The notes under the pieces were generated by a model that worked only from the letters and a program-made list of their open reading frames with translations, did not search any database and was not told the DNA's origin. From the NCBI RefSeq assembly GCF_003665065.1, contig NZ_RCHR01000008.1, positions 44,116 through 108,115 on the forward strand: a stretch of DNA of 64,000 nt, read 5' to 3'. Origin of the DNA: Oceanobacillus piezotolerans (lineage in GTDB: Bacteria > Bacillota > Bacilli > Bacillales > Amphibacillaceae). The number at the start of each line of letters is the position of its first letter. The stretch's first letter is position 1. Shown here one piece after another: positions 27,252 through 35,958 of the stretch. A program made the translations under genes and the position numbers.

Positions 27252-27698
27252 TTAATCTTCCAATTTATATTCAGTATGTTTTTGTAGCTTCGCCATTAGT
27301 TTGTATAATGTTTTTTGCTCATCCTCATTTAAGCACTCATTAAGAATGGACGTTTGGAAGGTAAGTTGATGTTCAAATACTTCTTGTATTTTTTCTTCCC
27401 CTTTTGGAGTAAGGGTAATCCATTTGGTTTTCCAGTCTTGTTTTCGCTGTATATACCCCTCTTGTTCAAGCCGACTGAGCATACGTGAAATACCACCTTC
27501 AGACACGGTGACTTTAGCAGCAAGTTCACTTTGCATGATAGGCTGATGTGCAGAAACCTGATTTAGTACATCAAACTTTGCAGCTGTGATACCATACTGC
27601 TTTAAAAATTCATTAGATAATAAATTACTTTGATGTGTAAAACGAGCAATACGCAACCAGATTAATGAACCAATTGTATTTTTTTTCAATGAACTCAT
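27252..27698 (-). CDS. MarR family transcriptional regulator (MhqR-like)
   Basis: A 148-residue winged-helix regulator. The recognition helix region reads [34 protein letters not shown] (about 53-86), followed by the wing ([15 protein letters not shown], about 90-104) and a C-terminal dimerisation helix pair. It has no cysteine, as in MhqR and unlike OhrR. It heads the dioxygenase operon, and an MhqR-type inverted repeat (TATCTCGAATTAGAAATA) lies 53 bases upstream, so self-regulation is likely. The first ATG is close to AAAGGA; the in-frame TTG four codons in is a possible alternative start. The regulator's ligand is inferred from gene context. Confidence 0.87.
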   Translation of the reverse strand: MSSLKKNTIGSLIWLRIARFTHQSNLLSNEFLKQYGITAAKFDVLNQVSAHQPIMQSELAAKVTVSEGGISRMLSRLEQEGYIQRKQDWKTKWITLTPKGEEKIQEVFEHQLTFQTSILNECLNEDEQKTLYKLMAKLQKHTEYKLED

Positions 27699-27750
27699 TT
27701 CCTTTCGTTACCATCACTTTACACCTCAAGTTAATAAAATGCAAGTGAAA

Positions 27751-27768
27751 TATCTCGAATTAGAAATA
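27751..27768. promoter_or_regulatory. MhqR-type operator candidate upstream of the marR-dioxygenase operon
   Basis: TATCTCGAATTAGAAATA differs at 2 of 18 positions from the MhqR consensus TATCTCGAATTCGAGATA that I recall for B. subtilis. It lies 53 bases before the marR start. Confidence 0.65.
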
Positions 27769-27867
27769 TTTTTCATTACTGAACATCATTCCGAGTGAAG
27801 CTGCTCCTTTAAAACTAAGGAACTAACATCGTCCTTATGATCGAAGTTAGAAACAAGATCATAAAAA

Positions 27868-28155
27868 TTATTCTACTTCTCTATAAATGTTGATTTCTGT
27901 ACTTTCTCGAAGTTTTTTAAGCTCTGGAACGATTTTTATTACATGTTCACTTTTATTATGTTCATTTAAAGCCTCTTCGTCCACCCATTCTTCGAGCATA
28001 GTAAGGATGGTCGGGTCATGGCTATCTTCATTAAGAGTGTAGGTTATACATCCTTTTTCTTTCCTGGTTTCTGAAATAACTTCTCTAGCCATTATTAAAT
28101 ATTCTTCAATCTTTACACCTGGTTTTAGTTTGACCTTACATACAACTTTAATCAT
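27868..28155 (-). CDS. Putative quinol monooxygenase (ABM domain)
   Basis: A 95-residue ferredoxin-like fold protein of the antibiotic biosynthesis monooxygenase family (YgiN type). The pattern VVCKVKLKPGVKIEEYL, then SETRKEKGCITYTLNEDSHDPTILTMLEEWVDEEALNEHNKSEHV, is the family signature, including the EEWVDEEALNEH helix. Such proteins act as dimers on quinols or polyketide-like substrates, or degrade heme in related groups. AAAAGGAGAAGGAG lies before the ATG. It is the last of three same-strand genes after the Gfo/Idh/MocA and VOC genes, and fits the quinone/aromatic theme of the region. Confidence 0.85.
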   Translation of the reverse strand: MIKVVCKVKLKPGVKIEEYLIMAREVISETRKEKGCITYTLNEDSHDPTILTMLEEWVDEEALNEHNKSEHVIKIVPELKKLRESTEINIYREVE

Positions 28156-28226
28156 TTTATAAGCTCCTTCTCCTTTTGTATTATCCTATTACAGAATCTA
28201 GATCAGCTTATTATTTTCATTCCTAT

Positions 28227-28619
28227 CTAACTTCTCATATGTGGGGAATCAGGATTCATCTCCATAAACTCAATCCAATTTCCATCGGGATCTTTTACCC
28301 AAAATTGGTAGTTCAAAGCCAATCCTTGAGAAATATCCACTTCTAAAGGTACTCCTCTCTTCTTTAATTGTTCTGCTGTTTCTTGGATATCATCTACCTC
28401 GAAACAGATATGTTCCGCTCTGTTTTTAACACCCTCTGTGCCTCCGTAAAATAATTCAATGAAACACCCGTCAGCCACTTTCACATAAACAATCCACGGT
28501 TCACCGCTTGGTTGATTCAATTCAAACGCTTTCTTAAAACCAAGCTTATTGCAATAAAAATCTAATGAGCGTTCCATATCTACTACATGAAATCCCTTGT
28601 GATTAATCCCTTTAATCAT
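28227..28619 (-). CDS. VOC family protein (glyoxalase/bleomycin-resistance fold)
   Basis: A 130-residue single-unit vicinal-oxygen-chelate protein. The N-terminal HKGFHVVDMERSLDFYCNKLGF, the middle AEHICFEVDDIQETAEQLKKRGV and the C-terminal FWVKDPDGNWIEFMEMNPDSP carry the expected His/Glu metal ligands. It may act as a lactoylglutathione-like lyase, epimerase or dioxygenase; the substrate cannot be read. I chose the ATG at 28619, which has GGTGGGG upstream, over the ATG 15 bases earlier without a site. It sits 106 bp after the Gfo/Idh/MocA gene and 71 bp before the quinol monooxygenase, possibly in one unit. Confidence 0.85.
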   Translation of the reverse strand: MIKGINHKGFHVVDMERSLDFYCNKLGFKKAFELNQPSGEPWIVYVKVADGCFIELFYGGTEGVKNRAEHICFEVDDIQETAEQLKKRGVPLEVDISQGLALNYQFWVKDPDGNWIEFMEMNPDSPHMRS

Positions 28620-28725
28620 ATTCAACCCCACCATTCATTTAGTATCTTCGAGCTATCATTTTCACTTTAAACGTACGATATTTTCTCCCCTGGAAGGGGT
28701 TTATACTTTCCTAACTACTAAAGTA

Positions 28726-29889
28726 TTAATGCGTCCCTTTGACGTCTAATGTATTGTTCGTTACATGCTTTTTCTCAAATGTTGAAGTGCTAATCTTTTC
28801 TTGTAATTTTTCATAATAATAATCTGGATCTACTGGCAATTCTACTGTTTGATTTAACCAAGATGATAAGTAAATTGCATTTGAAATTTCTAACGCTTTT
28901 ACTCCCTCTCCCCCAGGTGCGAGTAAAGGTGAGCCTGTCATAATCGAATCAATCCAGTTTTGAATAATATTAGCATGATTCGCATTTTCACTTTTTACAG
29001 GGATATCTATTTTTTGGTATTCAGGCTTACCAAAACCATCTTTGTACAGCCTATTAAATTCACGTTCTGATTGTTTTAATCGGTAAAAAGTAAGTTCCTC
29101 ATTTTCTACAACGATTTTCCCAAGATCTCCAACTACTTCAAAACGATTTGTACCTGGTGCTTCTCCAGTTGACGTAATAAATACACCTGTCGCCTTATTT
29201 TCATATTCCACATATGCTGTTACTTCATCTTCAACTTCAATATCATGATACTTCCCAAAACTACTCACCGCATTAACCCGTTTTGGCATAAGCCCTGTCG
29301 CCCACTGCCAAATATCTAAATGGTGAAGTGCCTGATTTAATATAACACCGCCACCCTCACCTTTCCATGTAGCTCTCCACTTGCTTGAATCATAATAACT
29401 TTGTGAACGGTAAATATCCGTCACAATCCAATTGGTCCGTTTCAATTCACCCAGTTCTCCTGAATGAATGAGGTCCCTTAATTTTTGGTAAAGAGGATTG
29501 GCTCTTTGATTATACATGATGCCAAAAACTCTCCCACTAGCTTGAGCTGCATCATTCATTTCCAATACATTTTTCGTATAAACCCCTGCTGGTTTCTCGA
29601 TAAGGACATGTATCCCTTTTCTAAAAGCCTCTTTTGCTAGTTCTGGATGACTGTAATGAGGAGTCGCAATGATAACCGCATCAATTCCTGATTCATTAAA
29701 AAAGGTTTCTTTATCTTGGTAAACTTGCACATCTCCTTGGGTATTATTTTTGACCCATTGGATCCGGCCTTCATTACGGCTACAAATTGCCGTTAATTTT
29801 GCTCCTTCGATTTGCCCTCTATCTAATAATTGAACGTGTGAACTGCCCATGTTTCCTATACCAATAATGCCAACTTTTACTATGCTCAT
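28726..29889 (-). CDS. Gfo/Idh/MocA family NAD(P)-dependent oxidoreductase
   Basis: A 387-residue sugar or inositol dehydrogenase-type protein. The Rossmann motif GIIGIGNMGSSHVQLL is near residues 7-22. The EKPAG motif (LIEKPAGVY, about 96-104) contains the conserved catalytic lysine, and the C-terminal alpha/beta domain has the GGGVILNQALHHLDIWQWATGL segment (about 175-197) with the active-site Asp/His. The start at 29889 has AAAAAGGAGGAAC upstream. It is divergent from an IclR regulator gene, which probably controls it. No transporter is adjacent, so the substrate remains open. Confidence 0.88.
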   Translation of the reverse strand: MSIVKVGIIGIGNMGSSHVQLLDRGQIEGAKLTAICSRNEGRIQWVKNNTQGDVQVYQDKETFFNESGIDAVIIATPHYSHPELAKEAFRKGIHVLIEKPAGVYTKNVLEMNDAAQASGRVFGIMYNQRANPLYQKLRDLIHSGELGELKRTNWIVTDIYRSQSYYDSSKWRATWKGEGGGVILNQALHHLDIWQWATGLMPKRVNAVSSFGKYHDIEVEDEVTAYVEYENKATGVFITSTGEAPGTNRFEVVGDLGKIVVENEELTFYRLKQSEREFNRLYKDGFGKPEYQKIDIPVKSENANHANIIQNWIDSIMTGSPLLAPGGEGVKALEISNAIYLSSWLNQTVELPVDPDYYYEKLQEKISTSTFEKKHVTNNTLDVKGTH

Positions 29890-30015
29890 TTCGTTCCTCC
29901 TTTTTAAACACAATAAAAAATGCAATGGAGACACATGTTCTAGAATTAATCCTATTTTAAAAAATCTCGAAAACTATAAATTTAGATGAGTCGTATGGAG
30001 GTAATAAAGCATTTC

Positions 30016-30053
30016 TAACCACAATGTGGTACAATTGTTTCGTATAGTGGTTA
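30016..30053. promoter_or_regulatory. Inverted repeat in the IclR / oxidoreductase divergent promoter region
   Basis: ACCAC-AAT-GTGGT (30018-30030), with a further GTGGTTA at 30047-30053 mirroring TAACCAC at 30016. This is a plausible operator for the IclR regulator transcribed to the right or its divergent target. The 29890-30255 gap holds no other gene. Confidence 0.5.
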
Positions 30054-30255
30054 ATCATAGTGTAATGAATGATAATACTTTTGTCAATCAAGTTTTCTTC
30101 ATAGATTAAGTCAGTTATGATAGAAAATAAGGGCAAACATACTGATTAAATGGTTGAGGAAGACTTTGAAATTTAATATTTATCGCAAATACAAATCTTA
30201 TACTATCATTTTAGAAATACCGTATTGGTATAGTAGGTGGAAGGAGTACAAACTT

Positions 30256-31032
30256 TTGAATAACGATAAACAAAATCAAAATAAGACAGCTAACGTTCAA
30301 GTTATTTCTCGAGCAGCTAACATACTGAGGACTCTTAGAGATCATCCAAAGGGATTGAGCCTGTCACAGATTGCAAAAGAAGTGGGATTGGCACGATCAA
30401 CGGTGCAAAGAATTGTTCAAACACTTGAACAAGAAAATTTTGTCACACAATCCAATGCATCCGGCGGAATCCGTCTTGGTCCTGAGATTTCGTTGCTTGC
30501 TGCTGCAGTTCATAGTGATATTAGAGAGGAGATTAGACCATTTTTAATCCAACTATCAAATGAAGTAAATGAAACGGTTGATCTCTCCGTTTTAGATAAT
30601 GGAAAAGTTCTTTTTGTGGACCAAATTATCGCTGCCCATCCATTACAAGCGACATCACAACCCGGAGCAGCCTTTCCATTACATTGCACGGCAAATGGGA
30701 AAGCTATTCTTGGCTCATTACCTATCACCGAAGTTAAAAATCTTCTACCCGATTCATTAACAAAGTACACAGATAAAACGATTACAAATCGTGAGGAACT
30801 TTTAAAAGAGTTAGAAATAGTTCGTAAAGAAGGTGTTGCTTTTACGAGAGAGGAGCACATTAAAGGAATTTGCGCGGTAGGCGCAGTTGTTTATGATTCC
30901 ATGAAGAATATCAGTGTTGTTTCCATCCCACTCCCAGCAACCCGATTTTATGGCAATGAGCAAAAACTCGTGACTGCTCTTCTCAAAACTTGCCAAAAGA
31001 TCAACAAACATTTTGATATCAATCAATATTAG
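30256..31032 (+). CDS. IclR family transcriptional regulator
   Basis: A 258-residue regulator. The N-terminal winged helix (RAANILRTLRDHPKGLSLSQIAKEVGLARSTVQRIVQTLEQENFV, about 17-61) is followed by the IclR effector domain with the conserved FPLHCTANGKAILGSLP (about 137-153) and the late REEHIKGICAVGAVVYD segment (about 199-215). I chose the TTG start at 30256 because AAGGAG lies 9 bases upstream; the frame continues 34 codons further upstream through AT-rich, basic sequence without a site. It is divergent from the Gfo/Idh/MocA gene, its likely target. Its ligand would be a small carbon metabolite. Confidence 0.85.
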   Translation: MNNDKQNQNKTANVQVISRAANILRTLRDHPKGLSLSQIAKEVGLARSTVQRIVQTLEQENFVTQSNASGGIRLGPEISLLAAAVHSDIREEIRPFLIQLSNEVNETVDLSVLDNGKVLFVDQIIAAHPLQATSQPGAAFPLHCTANGKAILGSLPITEVKNLLPDSLTKYTDKTITNREELLKELEIVRKEGVAFTREEHIKGICAVGAVVYDSMKNISVVSIPLPATRFYGNEQKLVTALLKTCQKINKHFDINQY

Positions 31033-31140
31033 TTAGAAAACTTTGTAGTCGCCAAGCCTTTAGGCAACAGTTTAGTTGCGCTTAAAGGTAAATTAAGTTT
31101 ATACTCTCTTATCTGTGAACAAAGGAGCTGGTAAAGTGAT

Positions 31141-31455
31141 AAAGAATAAAACCATCCTCATGGGATGGCTTTATTCTTTAATACTCTAAAATATTCATTT
31201 TCTTTTTTTCCTTTTTTCAGCTAATTATATTGAGAGTTGGTTCGTTCCTTGCTTATTCAACGGATATAAAAATACTAGTATTAAAAAGATCAATAAATAG
31301 TTAACTCCAGGTAGAGAGTAGCTAGTGTATAAATCCCATCAAGTGCATTCTGTGACTGTACTTCAAGCGTTGCATTATATCAAACGGCTATAATTGCAAA
31401 CCCTACGATACCACCAGCAAGTGCTTGACCAACTTTACAAGCAAAAGAATAGAAA
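31141..31455 (-). pseudogene. Decayed duplicate of the 3' end of the GPH symporter gene, with its terminator
   Basis: The DNA follows 35881-36220 closely, starting with the terminator stem and continuing into the C-terminal codons of the symporter. Shared stretches include GTTGGTTCGTTC, CTCCAGGTA, ATAAATCCCATCAAGTGCAT and ATACCACCAGCAAGTGCTTG. Small indels and stops break the frame and the 5' two thirds are gone. A further open stretch at about 31470-31570 (minus) reads LAPKSVVEGNDFWKTTLEAN and is unidentified; it may be part of another remnant. Confidence 0.85.
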
Positions 31456-31593
31456 TTCTAATAAAATTAACTTTATTTGCTTCTAAGGTTGTTTTCCAAA
31501 AATCATTTCCTTCAACAACTGATTTTGGAGCTAACTACTCAGCTTTTAATACTTTTTCCCTAAACACTTGTTAATTCCAAGTGATATTATATA

Positions 31594-32001
31594 TTACCAA
31601 CTTATCTTTTGCGTTTCTCTTTCCTTAAAAATCAGATTACCAAGTGAATATAACTTACTGCCGTTCAGAATCATGTGAATTGCAATGACTAACAGTACAA
31701 GATCATAAACATATCCATTCAAGAATCCGGCTGAAAGTTTAACAGTAAATATTGCACCAATCATAATTAATCCAAATAGTAACGAAACCAATCGAGTTGC
31801 TATACCAAGAATTATAGCAATACCTCCTACGACCTCAATTACACCTACTATATAAGCAAGAAATCCTGGAATCCCTATACTTTCAAACCATCCTACTGTA
31901 TTTTCTATTCCTCCTGTAAATTTAGTTATTCCATTTGCTAAAAATACAACTCCAAGGATAATTCGCAGTAAAAAGGATCCTATTTCATTTTTATATGACA
32001 T
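31594..32001 (-). CDS. DoxX family membrane protein
   Basis: A 135-residue protein with four hydrophobic segments. The DoxX signature is visible: LLRIILGVVFLANGITKFTGGIENTVGWFESIGIPGFLAYIVGVIEVVGGIAIILGIATRL, followed by two more membrane segments. Bacillus relatives (MhqP, CatD) are co-regulated with quinone-detoxifying oxidoreductases and belong to the MhqR or YodB/CatR regulons. GGAGG lies upstream; ATG at 32001 is used, though an in-frame TTG two codons earlier is possible. It is the last of three same-strand genes with spx and an FMN reductase. Confidence 0.87.
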   Translation of the reverse strand: MSYKNEIGSFLLRIILGVVFLANGITKFTGGIENTVGWFESIGIPGFLAYIVGVIEVVGGIAIILGIATRLVSLLFGLIMIGAIFTVKLSAGFLNGYVYDLVLLVIAIHMILNGSKLYSLGNLIFKERETQKISW

Positions 32002-32174
32002 TTTCAATGATACCTCCACTTTTATTTCTAATTAATATATTACTATTTTATATATAATTAATTCAATATATTTGATTCAACTTAATTAAGAATTTTGGAT
32101 TAACAATATCAATACCTAAAATTTATCAGAATTCTTTTGATTGCTTTATAACAAAAATATACTTAATTAATCAA

Positions 32175-32558
32175 CTATTGTGCATCAGATAGATGATAAG
32201 TCCTTACGGATCGAGGCAGAAAGCTACGAATCTCTTCATCGTTATAGCCCACTTGCAAGCGTTTTTCATCAAACATAATTGGTCTTTTTAAAATTCCAGG
32301 ATTTTCTTGGATCAAAGAATATAGATCTTTCATTGACAATTGATCCATATCAAGATCCATTTCTTGAAATATTCTTGAACGCCTAGAAATAATTTCTTCC
32401 GTACCATCTTTAGTTAAGCGTAATATTTCTTTTATCTCACCTACTGACATTTGCTCTGAAAATATATTTCTTTCTATATAAGGAATTTCGTTCTCTTGAA
32501 GCCAAGCTTTCGCCTTTCTGCAGGATGTACAACTTGGTGTAACGAAAAGAGTTACCAT
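32175..32558 (-). CDS. spx: Spx/ArsC family transcriptional regulator
   Basis: A 127-residue thioredoxin-fold protein closely resembling B. subtilis Spx. The redox switch Cys10-x-x-Cys13 ([14 protein letters not shown]) is intact, the middle ([20 protein letters not shown]) contains the RNA polymerase alpha-CTD contact face, and [25 protein letters not shown] is the C-terminal signature. Spx binds RNA polymerase and turns on thiol-redox genes under disulfide stress. The ATG at 32558 has GAGGTG upstream. It lies about 170 bp before the DoxX gene and about 90 bp after an FMN reductase gene, all on the minus strand. Whether this is the main Spx or a paralogue cannot be told from the window. Confidence 0.9.
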   Translation of the reverse strand: MVTLFVTPSCTSCRKAKAWLQENEIPYIERNIFSEQMSVGEIKEILRLTKDGTEEIISRRSRIFQEMDLDMDQLSMKDLYSLIQENPGILKRPIMFDEKRLQVGYNDEEIRSFLPRSVRTYHLSDAQ

Positions 32559-32651
32559 CAAATCACCTCAATTTCTTTATAAAAAGCGATACTGATTTTT
32601 CTATAAAAGGCTTGCTGTGTAATTCTTGGAAGTCTAAATCTTGATTCTTAA

Positions 32652-33212
32652 TTAACCTCTTACTGTTCTTAATGCTTGGCTCCAAGCTATAACTTGATCA
32701 AACATTCCGTTGGCATTTCCTGTGTGGTATTCAGCAGGCTTGAATACACTCATATTTTCAAAGTCAGTTATTAATGAAAATGTCACTGCTGTACGTACTG
32801 TTGCCACTTGAAGTTCTGCTAAGATTAGGCGTAGATTTTCGTGTGCACGAGTGCCCCCCAAACTACCATAACCTACAAAACCAGCTGCTTTATTATTTAA
32901 TTCTGGATTTAAAAAATCAAGCGCGTTTTTTAATGCGCCACCCACTGCATGGTTATATTCTGGCGTCACAAAAATGTATCCGTCCAATGAAGCCATCTTG
33001 TCTGACCAAGCTTTTATAGCTGCTTCTGCTTCTGCTTGCTCATTCTCTGGAAGAGCTGCACCAAGAAACGGTAATTTGTAATCAGCTAAGTCTACAATTT
33101 CGTATTCTACATCATCATTACGCTTTATAGCAAAATCATATGTCCAGTTTGTTACTGCTTCTCCATTACGCCCTTGACGTACACTACCTAAGACTATTCC
33201 TATTTTTAACAT
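32652..33212 (-). CDS. NAD(P)H-dependent FMN reductase / quinone reductase
   Basis: A 186-residue flavodoxin-like oxidoreductase. The FMN phosphate loop is GSVRQGRNGEAV (9-20), followed by TPEYNHAVGGALKNALDFL (about 83-101) and the GYGSLGGTRAHENLRLIL segment (about 114-131), all typical of the NADPH-dependent FMN reductase / azoreductase group (YhdA, ArsH relatives). It should reduce quinones or azo compounds by two electrons. The start has TTAGGAGGAATC upstream. A decayed copy of its 3' half sits at 24962-25155, after the dioxygenase operon. It heads a possible FMN reductase-spx-doxX unit. Confidence 0.88.
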   Translation of the reverse strand: MLKIGIVLGSVRQGRNGEAVTNWTYDFAIKRNDDVEYEIVDLADYKLPFLGAALPENEQAEAEAAIKAWSDKMASLDGYIFVTPEYNHAVGGALKNALDFLNPELNNKAAGFVGYGSLGGTRAHENLRLILAELQVATVRTAVTFSLITDFENMSVFKPAEYHTGNANGMFDQVIAWSQALRTVRG

Positions 33213-33657
33213 GTATGATTCCTCCTAATTTTATATATTATTTCTATAATTTGAATGTATTATTGAATTGCATTGTCATTTATCTAAGCAAATACTACCT
33301 GTAACCACCTTTTTAAATTATTGTTAAAGATATATTATTAATTAATATATTACGAATTAGAGGTTTTGTTTTAAAAAAATAAGCACTCGGAAATTATATT
33401 AAATTAAATATATCTTAATTCAATATAATATTAAATTAGACTCTATCACTTGTCAATAGTTTTTGTTCAATAAAAATACTGTACTAAAAGAAGTTTTTAA
33501 TACAGTATGATTCAATGGTATTACTTTTGGCAAAAAGACCTATTTTTTTTAATTGCTCAATCATACTTTCATTTCCTTTAATAACTACAACACATAACAT
33601 GTCAACTATCACAGAAGAGGATTGGCAATAAACCAACCCTCTTTACCGTAATAATTA
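33213..33657. other. AT-rich intergenic region with a hairpin, no gene
   Basis: The 33300-33450 part is very AT-rich with short TTAATTAATATATT-type palindromes, including a degenerate MhqR-like site at 33348-33365 (13 of 18 matches to the consensus), about 136 bases before the FMN reductase start. A stem AAGAGGGTTGG / CCAATCCTCTT lies at 33615-33643 and could end the glpX transcript. Confidence 0.5.
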
Positions 33658-33963
33658 TCAACTATGCTGTTCTATATAAGCATTTTTAATGTCATTTGAA
33701 TTTATATCCAAGAGATAATTAAGAAAATGCTCTGTTTCAGATAGATCTTGTTGATTAATCAGTTCAGTAATCGCATTTTTAAATGATTGTGTCTTTATAA
33801 GCCATTCTCCAAGAAGCTCCTTAGTGGCTTCTCTTTCTTTATCATTCTTTAAAGCAAATAAATTTTCCTTATCTGTTTCTTTAATTTTAATCGTTTAAAA
33901 ATCCGTACTCATACTAATCCAAAAATAATTTTTCATCTCATTAAAATATTTTTTCTCTTTCAT
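33658..33963 (-). pseudogene. Small gene of unknown function with an in-frame stop
   Basis: The frame begins ATGAAAGAGAAAAAATATTTT and runs 22 codons to a TAA at 33895-33897, then continues open for 79 more codons (KETDKENLFALKNDKEREAT ... NDIKNAYIEQHS) to a TGA. The second part is a plausible helical soluble protein with no start codon of its own, so the gene appears interrupted by one stop, either a true mutation or a sequencing error. I do not recognise the family. It lies downstream of glpX on the same strand. Confidence 0.55.
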
Positions 33964-33990
33964 TTTTAGAAACTCTACCCCAATTAGTAT

Positions 33991-34110
33991 TTAAGAGGGA
34001 TTTTGAATGGTTGGGGAATGAATTTCTTTTATGTCCACAGCTTGTATGTTGTCAAAGTACAATTCCAACCCATATTTCGTATTTATTACTTTTGCATCCA
34101 TAATATTCAT
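33991..34110 (-). CDS. Small protein of unknown function (39 aa) after glpX
   Basis: A short ORF starting ATG with AAAGGAGA 8 bases upstream, 13 bp after the glpX stop. The product begins MNIMDAKVINTKYGLELYF and ends SPTIQNPS. The strong ribosome site and tight spacing argue that it is translated as part of the glpX operon. It has no membrane segment or known motif. It might also be the intact N-terminal part of a longer gene whose rest is the broken frame at 33658-33963. Confidence 0.5.
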   Translation of the reverse strand: MNIMDAKVINTKYGLELYFDNIQAVDIKEIHSPTIQNPS

Positions 34111-34123
34111 TTTTCTTTCTCCT

Positions 34124-35071
34124 TTAGCTATTCTTCAAGCTATGTTTTCCCTCGATAAAACGAATAGTGCCTGTTTTTGTTCGCATGACAACTGAATGTG
34201 TCATACCGGTACTCCCTTTATAATGAACTCCTTTTAGCAGTTCACCATTTGTCACTCCTGTTGCAACGAAATAAGCATCATCACCTTTTACGATGTCATC
34301 CATATATAGTACTTTATTAAAATCAGTAATGCCCATTTTGTTTAAACGAATTTTTTCTTCTCTTGTTTGTGGGAGCAGTTTTCCTTGAAACTCTCCTCCC
34401 AGGCTCTTCAGCGCAGCAGCTGCCAATACACCTTCGGGTGCCCCACCAGAACCAAGCAAAATATCCACACCAGAATTTTCAAACGCAGTATTTATAGCTG
34501 CTACAACATCCACGGCTTGTATAAGTTTTGTTCTTGCTCCAGCATCATGAATTTCTTGAATCATATTTTCATGTCTTTCTCGATCTAATATGGCTACTAC
34601 TAAATCACTTATATTTTTATTTTTTGCTTTTGCAACAGTCTTTAAATTGTCAATGACAGGTGCGTTAATATCAACTTTTCCAACCGATTCAGGTCCTACC
34701 GCTATTTTTTCCATATACATATCTGGTGCATGTAACAGATTACCTTTATCTGCAACAGCTATCATAGCAAGTCCATTCTCCGTTCCTGCAGCAACCATAT
34801 CTGTTCCCTCTATCGGATCCACAGCTATATCAACTTCAACTCCATCTCCAGTTCCTAAATGTTCACCTATATATAACATAGGTGCCTCATCCATTTCTCC
34901 TTCTCCAATCACAACAGTTCCATTCATATTAATTGAATTAAACATCTTCCTCATCGCTTGTGTTGCTGCATCATCAGCTTCCTCTTTATTACCTCTTCCC
35001 ATCCATTTGCCAGCCGCTAATGCAGCAGCCTCCGTCACACTAACAAGTTCCACCGATAAATTTCTATCCAT
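34124..35071 (-). CDS. glpX: Fructose-1,6-bisphosphatase, class II (GlpX)
   Basis: A 315-residue lithium-sensitive-type phosphatase converting fructose-1,6-bisphosphate (and possibly sedoheptulose-1,7-bisphosphate) to the monophosphate. Metal and substrate motifs are visible: [13 protein letters not shown] (about 56-68), [12 protein letters not shown] (about 82-93), ILDRERH (about 150) and [14 protein letters not shown] (about 191-204). The start at 35071 has AAGGGAGAG upstream; the longer frame overlaps the preceding small gene. It follows a BA3454-like small gene and lies beside the zwf-tkt-gnd-tal-pgi and GPH symporter genes. There, returning triose-derived hexose phosphate to glucose-6-phosphate would allow a cyclic pentose phosphate pathway. 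Confidence 0.92.
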   Translation of the reverse strand: MDRNLSVELVSVTEAAALAAGKWMGRGNKEEADDAATQAMRKMFNSINMNGTVVIGEGEMDEAPMLYIGEHLGTGDGVEVDIAVDPIEGTDMVAAGTENGLAMIAVADKGNLLHAPDMYMEKIAVGPESVGKVDINAPVIDNLKTVAKAKNKNISDLVVAILDRERHENMIQEIHDAGARTKLIQAVDVVAAINTAFENSGVDILLGSGGAPEGVLAAAALKSLGGEFQGKLLPQTREEKIRLNKMGITDFNKVLYMDDIVKGDDAYFVATGVTNGELLKGVHYKGSTGMTHSVVMRTKTGTIRFIEGKHSLKNS

Positions 35072-35100
35072 TTTAAATCTCTCCCTTTGCACATTTATGA

Positions 35101-35244
35101 TTAGCTTATTTTTTTGCCCCATTGTTTTAAGACCTGCTCTTTAGCCAAAAACTTAACTTTTTCACATGTTATCCCTTTATTAGCAATAACATTTGTTTGA
35201 TAGTTCTTTCCTTTATATTCGACTGTAACGATGATTTCGATCAT
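35101..35244 (-). CDS. Small stress protein, BA3454 family-like (47 aa)
   Basis: The product begins [20 protein letters not shown] and ends [12 protein letters not shown]. It resembles the short BA3454-type proteins of Bacillus, which share the YKGKNY-T-NVIAN start and an EQV-KQW tail. AAGGAGTAG lies before the ATG. It is the first gene of the unit, 29 bp before glpX. Its biochemical role is not known; the family is named for a stress-linked gene of B. anthracis. A degenerate MhqR-like site lies 51 bases upstream and a good one 276 bases upstream. Confidence 0.7.
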   Translation of the reverse strand: MIEIIVTVEYKGKNYQTNVIANKGITCEKVKFLAKEQVLKQWGKKIS

Positions 35245-35519
35245 TACTTACTACTCCTTACGATAAATTTCCTTTTATATCGGTTATATTAAAGAATCTC
35301 AAATTAAATATTATTTAATTAAATTATAATGAATTCAGTATATATTATAAAAAAAAGCGTCTTTTTATTTTTCTCTAATATTTTGTGTTTCCATGCTTGA
35401 TTTTAAAAAGCCTTCTTTGTAGATCTTATTCGAGAATATAAAAGTGAGTTTCTCTTTTACCACCTCCAAGTCAGTTTTCACCTCAAAAATATTCTATATC
35501 AAATTATGTTAGATTCAAA

Positions 35520-35537
35520 TATCTCTAATACGAGATA
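35520..35537. promoter_or_regulatory. MhqR-type inverted repeat upstream of the BA3454-glpX unit
   Basis: TATCTCTAATACGAGATA has perfect 6-bp arms and matches 16 of 18 positions of the recalled MhqR consensus. It is 276 bases before the first start codon, in a long AT-rich leader. Confidence 0.6.
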
Positions 35538-35880
35538 ATTATATTATAGTTATTTCTATCTTGTCAAAAAACTTGCTTCTACTTTCAGAACAATCTGTAC
35601 CGGATGAATTTACATTGCACGGAATTCAACTTTAATTATTCATCTTAATAACAGTTGTAGATTACTACTAATTCGCACCAAGCAACTGCTAATCTATTAC
35701 TTTCCCAAAAATGGCTGAATAAAAATAGCAAGAAGCCACCTTTCAGCAATCCGAGGTAGAAAATATTTCTTCAAGATGAAAGGCATATAGCGCAATTCCT
35801 ACCATCCATACTCTCAGCAACTCGTTTTATGTTAACAAGTAAAAACTAAGTAATTATCCTTCTCAAAACTATATTCATTT

Positions 35881-35920
35881 AAAGAGTAAAACCATCCTCA
35901 TGGAGATGGCTTTACTCTTT
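35881..35920 (-). terminator. Terminator after the GPH symporter gene
   Basis: AAAGAGTAAAGCCATC pairs with GATGGTTTTACTCTTT (G-T tolerated). The same hairpin, slightly diverged, occurs at 31141-31179 with the duplicated gene end. Confidence 0.85.
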
Positions 35921-35958
35921 AATAACCTAAGATATACGATTCTAAAAAAAAGTCTAAA

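Larger units (their letters stand above)
35245..35958. other. Long AT-rich leader/promoter region, no gene
   Basis: No supported gene. It holds the operator candidates at 35295-35312 (degenerate) and 35520-35537 (strong) and the symporter terminator at 35881-35920. The 35560-35880 part shows only broken short frames. Confidence 0.5.
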
